From Rhodospirillaceae bacterium (GTDB lineage: Bacteria; Pseudomonadota; Alphaproteobacteria; GCA-2731375), in the NCBI GenBank assembly GCA_018701215.1, contig JABIWH010000018.1, forward strand, positions 62,001-126,000: DNA of 64,000 nt, in the 5' to 3' direction. The position numbers were made by a program, and so were the translations under genes. Shown in pieces: positions 1-8,451 of this stretch. A model generated the notes under the pieces. That model was given only the letters and a program-made list of their open reading frames with translations, searched no databases and had not been told where the DNA came from. Within the stretch, counting starts at the first letter, position 1; the number at the start of each line of letters is the position of its first letter.

Positions 1-629
1 TCCCAGGCCATCAGGTTTCGGAACTGGGAGAGGAATTCATCGCCTGCTGCCATGCGGTCGCTCAGGAACCAGACCAGATAATAGGCCAGGGCATCAGGCA
101 GGCCTGGATGATCACCCAACATGAACGCGCGGGCGGCGACACGTTCGTCCATCCAACCGAATTGAGCCCGGATATTCGCCAGGCATTGGGCATATTTGGC
201 CTTGATATCATCCAGGCTGAAATCCGGGCCGAAATACAAAGGCCCGCGGTCAGCCAGGAATTCAGCCGGCATATTCGGGCTCATCTCGACCAGGGCAACA
301 TTGATGACATCCTGGAACAGCGGCCCATCGGTCCATTGCCCGACACCCCAGGCCATGCCGGCGGCCCCACCGGGAAACAAGGTGGGTTCGGGAAAGCGTT
401 GCTCCAACGCGCGGATGATGCATTGGGTATCGCAATAGATATCGGCACCGATCTGCATCACCGGCGTCAGGCGATAGCCCCCCGTTAGCGGCATCAGTTT
501 CGGTTTTGGCGGCAGCCGTGGGATTTCCACGGATTTCCAGGCCAGGTTCTTCATGCCCAGCACGACGCGGACCTTTTCGCTGACCGGCGATTGCGGATAG
601 TGGTGCAGGATGACCTGATCTTGGCTCAT
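1..629 (-). CDS. Glutathione S-transferase family protein (partial, 3' end off window)
   Basis: Reads leftwards from an ATG at 629 and stays open to the left edge, giving about 209 residues. The N-terminal 80 residues have the thioredoxin-fold look of GSTs, opening HHYPQSPVSEKVR and followed by a leucine/proline-rich stretch and TPVMQIGADIYCDTQCIIRALE, which matches the glutathione-site region with its cis-proline before the beta-strand. The remainder fits the helical C-terminal domain. GSTs conjugate or reduce substrates with glutathione in the cytosol. The substrate cannot be told. The family call is by motif only; the C-terminus is missing. Confidence 0.8.
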   Translation of the reverse strand, partial: MSQDQVILHHYPQSPVSEKVRVVLGMKNLAWKSVEIPRLPPKPKLMPLTGGYRLTPVMQIGADIYCDTQCIIRALEQRFPEPTLFPGGAAGMAWGVGQWTDGPLFQDVINVALVEMSPNMPAEFLADRGPLYFGPDFSLDDIKAKYAQCLANIRAQFGWMDERVAARAFMLGDHPGLPDALAYYLVWFLSDRMAAGDEFLSQFRNLMAW

Positions 630-701
630 TGCTGTTTCCCCGTTGATAAAACAGGGGAGTTGTAGCCGGCCCATAGCAGCCCGCAAGGCACGATTTGGTG
701 A

Positions 702-1676
702 TCAGACTACCAGGTGCCGTCCTGTGCCGTTCGTGTCTCGCAGCCAGGCTTGCTTACCGCCGCCTCGGCGCAACAGTTCCGCCGCCCTTTCGGGGGGCGA
801 TAGATACAGCGCCGTGGACAGGGCGTCGGCGGCGGCCGCGGTGCGGGCCAGGACGGAGACGGCGGCATAGTGCCGGGCGCTGCGGCCGGTAACCGGATGC
901 AGCAGATGATGCGGGCCTTCCCCTGCCGCGAAAGGACTGCCCGCGCCGGCGGAGGTGGCGACGGCGGCATTCGTAAGATCCAAGGTCGCAACCCTACCCG
1001 GCAGCGCGACCGACCAGGGGCGTCCTGGTAGGGCGCGGATCTCGCCCAGGTTCAACAATACGTCCGACCAACCCCTGGCGCGGAGCAGATCAGCGACCCG
1101 GTCGGTGATATAGCCTTGCGCGATACCGTTCAGAGTCAGGGCCATGCCGGGTTCAAGGTGGATAGCTTCGGCGCCGATGGCAATGCGCCGGTAGTCGATA
1201 TGCTGCTGTACCGCCCTGATGGCATCGGGCGAAGGCCCGGCAAGATCGTCGGGATGGTTGACGAAATGTTCGGCGTATAGTTGCCACAACGGCTGTATCG
1301 AGGGATCGAAGGCGCCCTGGCTCAGATCGCAGTACTGCCGGCAAAGCTGTAACAGGCGGCGCATGTCGTGGGATGGCGCCGTCAATTGTCCGGCTGCGTT
1401 CAATCTATTCAGTGCGGAGCCGGCACGATATAGGCTGAACTCGTTCTCCAAACGGGAAATTTCACCCAGGCAGGCCTTGATCGCGGCTTCGGCGGCGGCT
1501 TTATCGGGATGATACAGCACGATTTTCGCCTCGGCACCCAAGGCGCCGCCTTGCCATTCAAAGCGCCGCGGCTGGGCCGCCGCGGCACCAGGCAACAGCG
1601 TGGCGGTAGCCGCGATGGCGATAAAGCGGCGCCGGGTCATATTGGGGCTCATGGTGGGGACAGCACCCGTACGCAT
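702..1676 (-). CDS. nirX: ApbE-type FAD:protein FMN transferase, NirX
   Basis: The 324-residue protein begins with a twin-arginine-like signal (TRRRFIAIAATATLL), so it should act in the periplasm. The body is ApbE-like: LNGIAQGYITDRVADLL in the middle and a terminal DALSTALYL motif that in this family helps bind metal and FAD. ApbE proteins attach FMN to a threonine or serine of partner proteins. The partner here is probably NirI, whose gene ends exactly at this start: stop and start overlap as TGATG, so translation is likely coupled. That overlap fixes the start; an upstream extension inside nirI is unlikely. Paracoccus has the same nirI-nirX pair next to nirS. Confidence 0.85.
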   Translation of the reverse strand: MRTGAVPTMSPNMTRRRFIAIAATATLLPGAAAAQPRRFEWQGGALGAEAKIVLYHPDKAAAEAAIKACLGEISRLENEFSLYRAGSALNRLNAAGQLTAPSHDMRRLLQLCRQYCDLSQGAFDPSIQPLWQLYAEHFVNHPDDLAGPSPDAIRAVQQHIDYRRIAIGAEAIHLEPGMALTLNGIAQGYITDRVADLLRARGWSDVLLNLGEIRALPGRPWSVALPGRVATLDLTNAAVATSAGAGSPFAAGEGPHHLLHPVTGRSARHYAAVSVLARTAAAADALSTALYLSPPERAAELLRRGGGKQAWLRDTNGTGRHLVV

Positions 1677-3886
1677 CAGCTTGCCCTTTCCACGTATGCG
1701 GCCTGCTTGGCGGCCCGTTCTTCCTGACGCTTGCGCCGGGACACCAACGGCGGACATTTCCCATTGTCATAGAAATTTGCCTGACAGGCCAGGCAATGAA
1801 TGCATTCATTGGGATTGATGGAGCCATCGGGATGGATCGCCTGCACGGTACAGTTCACGGCGCAGAGGCGGCACTCGCGGCCGCACTGAAAGCGCCGCTT
1901 CAACCACTCGAACATGCGCAGCCGCGCCGGAATGGCCAATGCCGCGCCCAGGGGACACAGATAACGGCAGAAAAACCGCTCTATGAACAGGCCCAGGAAC
2001 AACAGCCCGCCGACATAGGCCACGAATGGCCAATGGCGCACGAAGTGCATGGAGATCGCGGTCTTGAACGGCTCCACTTCCGAGCCGGCGATGGCCATGA
2101 TCGTTGAATGCAGCGAGACCGCGAACAGGCCGAGAAAAATGATGTGCTTGATCGGCCAGAGGCGTTCGTGCAGCGCGAACGGCACGGTGATTTGCGGAAT
2201 GCGTAACAGCCGCGCCCCTTCGTTCAGCAATTCCTGTAGGGCGCCAAAGGGGCACAGCCAGCCGCAGAACACCCCTCGGCCCCAGAACAACAGGGTCACG
2301 GCGACATAGCCCCAAAGAATGAAAATCAACGGATCAAGCAGGAAGAATTCCCAGCGGAAACCGCTCAAAAGGGATTGCACGAAAGTCAGCACATTTATCA
2401 CCGACAACTGCGCGCCCGCGTACCAGCCGATCCAGACCAGGGTCACCGTCAAATAGACCAGCCGGACCGAACGATAGAGCCGCTGCCGCTGTACCAAATT
2501 ATCCTGAAAAACCAGTATCGCGCTTAGGATCGCCAACAAACCCAACAGCGTCGCGATCCGGCCCACCCGGTCGCGCCAGTTGCGCAGCCACAGGGCGGGT
2601 TCCCCCTGGGTCAGCTGTTGCTGCAAATAAAACAGTACCCGGTCCATCTGATTGTCCGTCTGCGCCGCCGTTTTTACGTCGCCGCCAAGGCGGTAGCGTG
2701 CGGGTAATACATAGGACAACGGAAAATCCAGGTGCACCAGGCCGCCCTGTTTGGTTTCCCGGCTGACCAGTAGTTCCAGGCGCCATTCGGCCAGGGGATT
2801 GAAACCGGTATCGGCGGGCAGGACAAAAACCCCGGTCTCGCGCAGCGACGGCGCGGTGGCGATTTTCACGGACTCAACAAAATGATAATGCTTTTTCACT
2901 AGGCGAATAATCTTGTCGCCCTGCACGATCTGAATGCGGTCGAACAGGCCGGAACGGCGATACCGCGTCCCCTTGTAGGAATAGATCCCGTTGCCGGCGA
3001 TGAATATGGCCTGATCCTTTGGGCTCATGTCCCGCAAAAGGCGATTGAAGGCCTGCGGGCCCAACAGATTCTGGCCAACCCGGGGCGGCGTAATCAGGGC
3101 CGTGTAGAGTTCGGAATACAGCTCCTCGGGCGCTTGATCGCCGGGAAATTCCGCACCCGGAATGGCGACCCTGTCGCGGTAGGCCTGTTCGATATTACCG
3201 TGATTAAGGATCAGGTGGGCAATGGAGCCATCGGCGCGCAGTTCCTGCCAATCAGCGGGTTCATAAGTCTCGCGGTCAAGGCGAACCTTGGCCTGCACCG
3301 CCGCCAGCAAACCGCGGCTACGCGCCACGGTTCGGGCCGCCCGGACCACCGAGTCAGCGATCACCGAGCTGGAAATGGTGGCGCCCGAAATCGCATCAGG
3401 TAGCGCGCCGAGGCGGTTGGCGACTTGGCGCACTTGCCCTGGTTGGTGGATATCGACACCGGCAAAACCCGCGACAAAATCCCGCAATGCCTGATCAGGA
3501 ATGCCGATTACCAGAATTGGTTCATTGTGGCTGCGCAACAGCGCGCCGGTGATCAGGCCCTTATTGGTAATGCCCACCATGATATCGATAGGCTTACCGG
3601 AAAACCCAACCGATCCGACAACATCCTGAGTTGAAAAAATATAACCAATGCGGGCGCCGCCCTTGAAGACCGAGGCCGCCAGAGGCTTGCCAGCCAGGGA
3701 ACCGGCCCGATCGGCGCCGGGAAACACCTGGGCCAGGGTTTCGGGACCAATGCGCTCACCCTGCTTGGCCCAGCTGGGCCCGGCAAACAAGATCAGAGGC
3801 GATATCAGAGCCAATATCAGAGCCAAATGCAGCGCTCGTGCGTCAATCGTGGAGCGCGCCTTGCTGAATATCATGCTGAATATCAT
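1676..3886 (-). CDS. nirI: NirI/NosR-family membrane flavo-iron-sulfur protein
   Basis: The 736-residue protein has an N-terminal signal/transmembrane segment, a periplasmic FMN-binding domain with the flavinylation motif DAISGATISSS near residue 165, a long periplasmic part, then several membrane helices and two NapH-like motifs (FCGWLCPFGAL and FCRYLCPLGAA). It ends in a polyferredoxin tail with CGRECRLCAVNC and CIHCLACQ. This is the full NosR/NirI architecture, thought to pass electrons to nitrous-oxide or nitrite reductase systems or to affect their expression. I prefer NirI over NosR because it is divergent from nirS, is followed by nirX, and no nosZ is nearby. The exact job of NirI is poorly known. 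Confidence 0.85.
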   Translation of the reverse strand: MIFSMIFSKARSTIDARALHLALILALISPLILFAGPSWAKQGERIGPETLAQVFPGADRAGSLAGKPLAASVFKGGARIGYIFSTQDVVGSVGFSGKPIDIMVGITNKGLITGALLRSHNEPILVIGIPDQALRDFVAGFAGVDIHQPGQVRQVANRLGALPDAISGATISSSVIADSVVRAARTVARSRGLLAAVQAKVRLDRETYEPADWQELRADGSIAHLILNHGNIEQAYRDRVAIPGAEFPGDQAPEELYSELYTALITPPRVGQNLLGPQAFNRLLRDMSPKDQAIFIAGNGIYSYKGTRYRRSGLFDRIQIVQGDKIIRLVKKHYHFVESVKIATAPSLRETGVFVLPADTGFNPLAEWRLELLVSRETKQGGLVHLDFPLSYVLPARYRLGGDVKTAAQTDNQMDRVLFYLQQQLTQGEPALWLRNWRDRVGRIATLLGLLAILSAILVFQDNLVQRQRLYRSVRLVYLTVTLVWIGWYAGAQLSVINVLTFVQSLLSGFRWEFFLLDPLIFILWGYVAVTLLFWGRGVFCGWLCPFGALQELLNEGARLLRIPQITVPFALHERLWPIKHIIFLGLFAVSLHSTIMAIAGSEVEPFKTAISMHFVRHWPFVAYVGGLLFLGLFIERFFCRYLCPLGAALAIPARLRMFEWLKRRFQCGRECRLCAVNCTVQAIHPDGSINPNECIHCLACQANFYDNGKCPPLVSRRKRQEERAAKQAAYVERAS

Positions 3887-4031
3887 GCGATACAGGGCCT
3901 AGTCTTGCAGCGGCATGGTTGGGCCATGGTCAACCCCATGGCCGTCCCTGCCGTGATGCCTTTCCGACATGGAGAACCCCGCTCACTCAATTTCGCACCA
4001 TAAAGGATGCCGGCATTTTTCTTACCCGAAA

Positions 4032-4045
4032 ATGACCACGGTCAA
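4032..4045. promoter_or_regulatory. FNR/Nnr-type box upstream of nirS
   Basis: On the minus strand the site reads TTGACCGTGGTCAT, i.e. TTGAC-N4-GTCAW, one base from a perfect FNR/Nnr palindrome. Its centre lies about 67 bases before the nirS ATG. If it sat at -41.5, transcription would start near 4080 with TAATGA near 4068 as the -10 element. It lies in the shared nirI-nirS region and could serve both directions. That Nnr/DNR-type regulators control nirS promoters is established; use of this site is inferred. Confidence 0.7.
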
Positions 4046-4105
4046 GGATTGTTAACTTCGTATCGCTAATGATGCGTAATAATATTAATATTCTCGGGAG
4101 CGGAT

Positions 4106-5857
4106 ATGTCATTGTCCATAGCGAAATTATCCACTGGTGCGTTGGTTGCGGTTGCGCTTTCGTTCGGGTCCATTGCTGGTCATGCGGCGGATGCGCCGTC
4201 CAAGGCCGATCTGAAAAAACATGAATCGTCGCCGGGCGGCAAATACCAGCCAAGAATGGATGTTCTGCGCGATGAGAAGGTGGAGCAACCGGGCAGCACG
4301 CCTGGTATGCCGACGCTTTCGGCCGCCGATTATCAAAAGGCCAATCAGATCTATTTTGAACGTTGCGCGGGCTGTCATGGCGTTCTGCGCAAGGGTGCGA
4401 CCGGCAAACCTTTGACAACAAAGGTAACCCGGGAGAATGGATTCGAATATTTGAGGGACTTCATCACCTACGGCTCCCCCGGCGGCATGCCGAACTGGGG
4501 CGATGGCGGCGGTTTGTCCAAAGCACAGATCGACATGATGGCGGCCTATTTGCTGATGGACCCGGCGCAGCCGCCGGAATTCGGTATGAAGGAAATCATG
4601 GCGACGTGGAAAGTTCACGTGCCTGTTAACAAGCGTCCCTCCAAGCAGATGAACAAGCTTGACCTGGACAATCTGTTCTCGGTCACCTTGCGTGACACGG
4701 GGCAAATTGCCCTGATCGACGGTGCCACGAAGGAAATCACCCAGATCATAGACACTGGTTATGCGGTGCATATTTCACGCATTTCCGCCTCTGGCCGTTA
4801 TCTGTTCGTGATCGGCCGGGATGCCAAGGTCAACCTGATCGACATGTACATGGATCCGCCAACCTCGGTGGCCGAGATCAAGGTCGGCAGTGAGGCCCGC
4901 TCGGTCGAAACCTCGAAGATGAAGGGCTGGGAAGACACCTATGCCATCGCCGGTGCCTATTGGCCGCCGCAGTTCGTGATCATGAACGGCGATGACCTGA
5001 AGCCACGGAAAGTGGTTTCGACACGCGGCATGACCGTCGGGACCCAGGAATATCATCCTGAACCACGGGTCGCGGCGATTGTCGGCTCTCACTATCACCC
5101 CGATTTTCTGGTCAACGTAAAGGAAACCGGCAAGGTAATGATGGTTGACTATTCTTCGCTGAAGGCTCTGAAGATTACCACAATCGATGCGGCCCGGTTC
5201 CTGCATGATGGCGGGTTCGATTCCACCGGCCGTTATTTCATGGCGGCGGCCAACGCCTCCAACATCATCTCGGTGATCGATACCAAGCGTCGTAAACTAG
5301 TCAAGAACATCACTGTTGGCACCACGCCGCATCCTGGCCGTGGCGCGAACTTTAACCATCCCAAGTATGGACCAGTCTGGGCCACCTCCCATCTGGGCGA
5401 CGAGACCATCGCCTTGATTGGTACGGATCCCGATGGGCATCCGCAATACGCCTGGAAACTGGTGCAGAGTTTGGAAGGTCAGGGCGGCGGCTCGCTGTTC
5501 GTCAAGACCCATCCGAAATCCAAGAACCTGTATGTGGATACCCCGCTGAACCCCGAGGCTGAGGTGTCTTCCTCGATCGCGGTATTCGATCTGAATGATC
5601 CGTCCAAGGAATACGAAGTGCTGCCGATCGGCGAATGGTCCGGTATCACGGAAGGTGTTCGCCGGGTCGTACAGGGCGAATATAACTTCGCGGGTGACGA
5701 AGTCTGGTTCTCTGTCTGGAATTCCGCCAGCCAGGAATCGGCCATCGTCATTGTCGACGACAAAACCCGGAAGTTGAAACATGTCATTCGTGACAAGCGT
5801 CTAGTCACCCCGACCGGCAAGTTCAACTTTTACAATACGCGGAAGGACGTCTATTAA
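4106..5857 (+). CDS. nirS: Cytochrome cd1 nitrite reductase NirS
   Basis: The 583-residue precursor has a Sec signal peptide ending near GHAADA. The cytochrome c domain carries CAGCH at residues 87-91. The rest is the eight-bladed d1-heme propeller. His222 (YAVHISR) fits the axial d1 ligand. His367 (FLHDGG) and His409 (TTPHPGRG) fit the two catalytic histidines: their spacing of 145 and 42 residues equals that of His182, His327 and His369 in the Pseudomonas aeruginosa enzyme. It reduces nitrite to nitric oxide in the periplasm. A Shine-Dalgarno-like CGGGAG sits just upstream of the ATG. The d1-heme maturation genes follow in the same direction. Confidence 0.97.
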   Translation: MSLSIAKLSTGALVAVALSFGSIAGHAADAPSKADLKKHESSPGGKYQPRMDVLRDEKVEQPGSTPGMPTLSAADYQKANQIYFERCAGCHGVLRKGATGKPLTTKVTRENGFEYLRDFITYGSPGGMPNWGDGGGLSKAQIDMMAAYLLMDPAQPPEFGMKEIMATWKVHVPVNKRPSKQMNKLDLDNLFSVTLRDTGQIALIDGATKEITQIIDTGYAVHISRISASGRYLFVIGRDAKVNLIDMYMDPPTSVAEIKVGSEARSVETSKMKGWEDTYAIAGAYWPPQFVIMNGDDLKPRKVVSTRGMTVGTQEYHPEPRVAAIVGSHYHPDFLVNVKETGKVMMVDYSSLKALKITTIDAARFLHDGGFDSTGRYFMAAANASNIISVIDTKRRKLVKNITVGTTPHPGRGANFNHPKYGPVWATSHLGDETIALIGTDPDGHPQYAWKLVQSLEGQGGGSLFVKTHPKSKNLYVDTPLNPEAEVSSSIAVFDLNDPSKEYEVLPIGEWSGITEGVRRVVQGEYNFAGDEVWFSVWNSASQESAIVIVDDKTRKLKHVIRDKRLVTPTGKFNFYNTRKDVY

Positions 5858-5883
5858 GACGGACGTCTAATCCAATGTGGCGT

Positions 5884-5912
5884 GGGATCGAAAAGTTAAC
5901 CTTTTCGATCCC
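5884..5912 (+). terminator. 12-bp perfect hairpin behind nirS
   Basis: GGGATCGAAAAG (5884-5895) and CTTTTCGATCCC (5901-5912) form a perfect 12-bp stem with a five-base loop, 27 bases after the nirS stop. There is no T-run after it, so it is not a classical rho-independent terminator. It may be a leaky terminator or an RNA 3'-end stabiliser, giving more nirS message than maturation-gene message. Confidence 0.6.
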
Positions 5913-5979
5913 GCCGTCCGCTACAATCTATGTAGTCGAATTTTACCTAGACGACGCGTGACCGCGGGGGACGCTCTAG

Positions 5980-6783
5980 ATGACCAAAGCGAGTACAGTA
6001 TTTCTTGTCGGCGCCGGGCCAGGGGATCCGGAGTTGTTGACGATGAAGGCGCACCGATTGCTGCAGGCCGCCGAGGTGGTGGTTTATGACCGGTTGGTTT
6101 CGGCCGAAATTCTGGCCCTGATCCCGGCGGGCGCGACCCTGATCAGCGTTGGCAAACAGCCGCATAACCATCCCATTCCGCAGCCCGAGATCAACCAGTT
6201 GCTGGTCCGCCTGGCCAGGGCCGGCCGCAATGTCGTCCGCCTGAAGGGCGGTGACCCTTATGTTTTTGGCCGCGGTTCGGAAGAAGCCATAACCTTGGTC
6301 GAAAATAACGTGCCATTCGAAGTCGTACCGGGCATTACCTCGGCCTCGGCCTGCTCGGCCTCCGTCGGCATGCCCTTGACCCATCGCGGCCTGGCCACCG
6401 GCGTTCGTTATTTGACCGGCCATTGCCGGGAAGACAGCGAGCTGGATTTTGACTGGCAGGGCCTGGCCGATCCATCGACCACCCTGGTGATCTATATGGG
6501 CATGGCCAATGTGGAACAAATCACCGAGAACTTGATCAAACACGGCGCCGACCCGAAATTGCCCGCCGCCGCCATCAACAATGGCAGCACGCCGGCGCAA
6601 CGGCACGTCGTATCCAGCTTGGAAAAACTGGCCGGCGATGCCAAGGCCGCTGAATTCAATGGACCGGTATTGTTCGTCGTCGGTCAAGTCGTGGCCCTGC
6701 ATGCCATCCTGGGCGTGCAAGTGGATGCCAATCAAGATCAGGCTCAAGACGATGAACAGCCGAATTCCGCCGTGGGCAGCTAG
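5980..6783 (+). CDS. nirE: Uroporphyrinogen-III C-methyltransferase NirE
   Basis: The 267-residue protein carries the SUMT signatures VGAGPGDPELLT near the N-terminus and VRLKGGDPYVFGRGSEE in the middle, with TRG-like SVGMPLTHRGLA and YMGM motifs that bind S-adenosylmethionine. It methylates uroporphyrinogen III twice to give precorrin-2, the first committed step towards siroheme and heme d1. The length fits a stand-alone SUMT, without the CysG dehydrogenase/chelatase part. Its position behind nirS and before nirC supports NirE over a cobalamin-pathway CobA. The stop codon TAG coincides with the first bases of a dispersed repeat. Confidence 0.9.
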   Translation: MTKASTVFLVGAGPGDPELLTMKAHRLLQAAEVVVYDRLVSAEILALIPAGATLISVGKQPHNHPIPQPEINQLLVRLARAGRNVVRLKGGDPYVFGRGSEEAITLVENNVPFEVVPGITSASACSASVGMPLTHRGLATGVRYLTGHCREDSELDFDWQGLADPSTTLVIYMGMANVEQITENLIKHGADPKLPAAAINNGSTPAQRHVVSSLEKLAGDAKAAEFNGPVLFVVGQVVALHAILGVQVDANQDQAQDDEQPNSAVGS

Positions 6784-6908
6784 AGCAATTCCGATCCAAT
6801 GTGGATCGCCCAAGAGCCCTGAGCGATTCTAAGTGCCAAGATTGTCGATGGGAAAAATTGCTCTATTCTTAAGAATCAGAGCATTTCCTATTCGGAAATG
6901 CTTTAGGG
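6781..6908. repeat. Dispersed multi-hairpin repeat, copy A
   Basis: The stretch begins TAGAGCAATT and contains its inverted partner AATTGCTCTA at 6856-6865. Inside are a GATCC/GGATC hairpin and, further on, ATTCTTAAGAAT and a GCATTTCC/GGAAATGC hairpin. A related copy lies at 37987-38091, sharing the core AATTGCTC-N-ATTCTTAAGA. The element starts on the nirE stop codon and overlaps the only plausible starts of nirC. It resembles the palindromic intergenic repeats common in alphaproteobacteria; I cannot assign it to a named family. Confidence 0.65.
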
Positions 6909-7234
6909 CCTGCCTGACCGCTGCCTTGTTTGCGACGTCGATCACTCCAGTTTGCAGCGAAGAAAGTATTTCGACGGCGCGGCAGACGGAATTGCTGTAT
7001 CTCTTGCAACAGGATTGCGGCTCCTGCCATGGCCTGACCCTCAAGGGCGGCCTGGGCACGCCGCTGTTGCCGGAAAATTTAGCGGACAAGCCCGATGATG
7101 CCCTGGTTGAGATAATCATGCAAGGGCTGCCGGGTACGCCCATGCCGCCCTGGCGCTTTCTGCTCAAGGAACAGGAAGCCGCGTTCCTGGTACGGGCCAT
7201 GAAGACGGGCCAGACACTGAAAATCGAGCAATGA
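6848..7234 (+). CDS. nirC: Periplasmic c-type cytochrome NirC
   Basis: A small cytochrome c of 128 residues with CGSCH about 57 residues in and a later methionine in GTPMPPW as the likely sixth heme ligand. A hydrophobic stretch before it (ACLTAALFATSITPV) fits a signal peptide. NirC proteins are thought to donate electrons to NirS or to help heme d1 maturation. All candidate starts (GTG 6833, TTG 6842, ATG 6848) fall inside the dispersed repeat, so the first 20 or so residues, rich in Arg, Lys and Phe, are encoded by repeat DNA. I chose the ATG, but no good ribosome site is visible. nirF starts 10 bases after the stop. Confidence 0.8.
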   Translation: MGKIALFLRIRAFPIRKCFRACLTAALFATSITPVCSEESISTARQTELLYLLQQDCGSCHGLTLKGGLGTPLLPENLADKPDDALVEIIMQGLPGTPMPPWRFLLKEQEAAFLVRAMKTGQTLKIEQ

Positions 7235-7244
7235 AAGTCGAAAA

Positions 7245-8447
7245 ATGAGGTCTTTAGGGAAAATTTCCACCTTTCTGGCAACGGCCGCTCTGCTCATCTC
7301 GGCCATGGCCAACGCCCAAGCTGATGATGGTTTGAAACTGCGCGGCACCGGCGATCTGGGCCTGGTGATTGAACGCGCCCATGGCAGCATCCAAATTATT
7401 GACACGACCCAGCGCGCGGCCCTGGGCCGGGTCAAGGGCCTGGGCGATCTCAGCCATGCCTCCGCCGTCTATTCCAGGGATGGGCGCTATGCCTATATCT
7501 TTGGCCGCGACGGCGGCTTGAGCAAGGTCGATATCCTGCAACGGCGCATCGCCAAACGTGTCGTGCAATCGGGCAACAGCATCGGCGGCGCGATTTCCCA
7601 GGACGGCAGCCTGGTGGCCGTCTCCAATTACAAGCCGGGCGGGGTCAAGGTGTTTGATGCGGCGACGTTGGAATTGGTGGCCGACATTCCGGCCCAGGCC
7701 AGTGACGGCAGCGGCCTCTCCAAGGTGGTTGGCCTGGCCGATGCGCCGGGGCAACGCTTTATCTTCTCGCTTTATAACGCCGGCGAGATTTGGATCGCTG
7801 ATTTTTCAGACCGCGGCAACGTTAAGCTGACCAAATATACTGATATTGGCGAGCTGCCCTATGACGGCCTGATCACCGATGATGGCCGCTATTACATCGC
7901 CGGCCTGTTCGGCGAGGACGGCATGGCAATGCTGGATCTGTGGCAGCCCGAAAAAGGCGTGCGCCGTATTCTGGACGGCTATGGCCGGGGCGAGGAGAAG
8001 CTGCCGGTCTACAAGATGCCCCATCTGGAAGGCTGGGCCCGGGCCGGTGACGTGATTTTTCTGCCCGCCGTGGGCCGCCATGAAGTCCTGATGGTCGCGC
8101 CCGGCAGCTGGAAAGAGGTTGGGCGCATTGCCGTCCATGGCCAGCCGATCTTTGCCGTGGCCCGGCCCGACGGCCGCCAGGTCTGGGTCAATTTCGCCCA
8201 TCCGCTGAACGACACGGTGCAGGTTATCGACGTGCCCAGCCGCAAGATCGTGCACGAATTCAAGCCGGGCAAGGCAGTGCTGCATCTGGAGTTCACGCCC
8301 AGGGGCGAGCAGGTCTGGATTTCCGTGCGCGATGCCAACCGGGTCGATGTCTATGACACCGAAAGTTTCGCGCGGCTGCAAACCCTGCCGGCGCAAAAAC
8401 CATCGGGAATTTTTCTCACCGCCCGGGCCAATCGGATCGGGTTATAG
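7245..8447 (+). CDS. nirF: Heme d1 biosynthesis protein NirF
   Basis: The 400-residue protein has a Sec-type signal (LATAALLISAMANAQA), so it is exported, then a beta-propeller resembling the NirS d1 domain but with no c-heme motif. Recurring blade signatures include ASAVYSRDGRYAYIFGRDG and ISQDGSLVAVSNYKPGG. NirF is required for heme d1 assembly; dehydrogenase and d1-carrier roles have been proposed. It lies between nirC and nirD, as in other nir clusters. The next gene starts 4 bases after its stop. Confidence 0.92.
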   Translation: MRSLGKISTFLATAALLISAMANAQADDGLKLRGTGDLGLVIERAHGSIQIIDTTQRAALGRVKGLGDLSHASAVYSRDGRYAYIFGRDGGLSKVDILQRRIAKRVVQSGNSIGGAISQDGSLVAVSNYKPGGVKVFDAATLELVADIPAQASDGSGLSKVVGLADAPGQRFIFSLYNAGEIWIADFSDRGNVKLTKYTDIGELPYDGLITDDGRYYIAGLFGEDGMAMLDLWQPEKGVRRILDGYGRGEEKLPVYKMPHLEGWARAGDVIFLPAVGRHEVLMVAPGSWKEVGRIAVHGQPIFAVARPDGRQVWVNFAHPLNDTVQVIDVPSRKIVHEFKPGKAVLHLEFTPRGEQVWISVRDANRVDVYDTESFARLQTLPAQKPSGIFLTARANRIGL

Positions 8448-8451
8448 GCCG

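Noticed and set aside
1676..3886. nosR of a nitrous oxide reductase cluster
   Set aside because: No nosZ, nosD, nosF or nosY is near, and the gene is divergent from nirS with nirX behind it, the Paracoccus nirI arrangement.
3917..3935. GGTTG/CAACC inverted repeat upstream of nirI as a second regulator site
   Set aside because: The arms are only five bases and do not fit the FNR/Nnr pattern; chance is likely in a GC-rich sequence.
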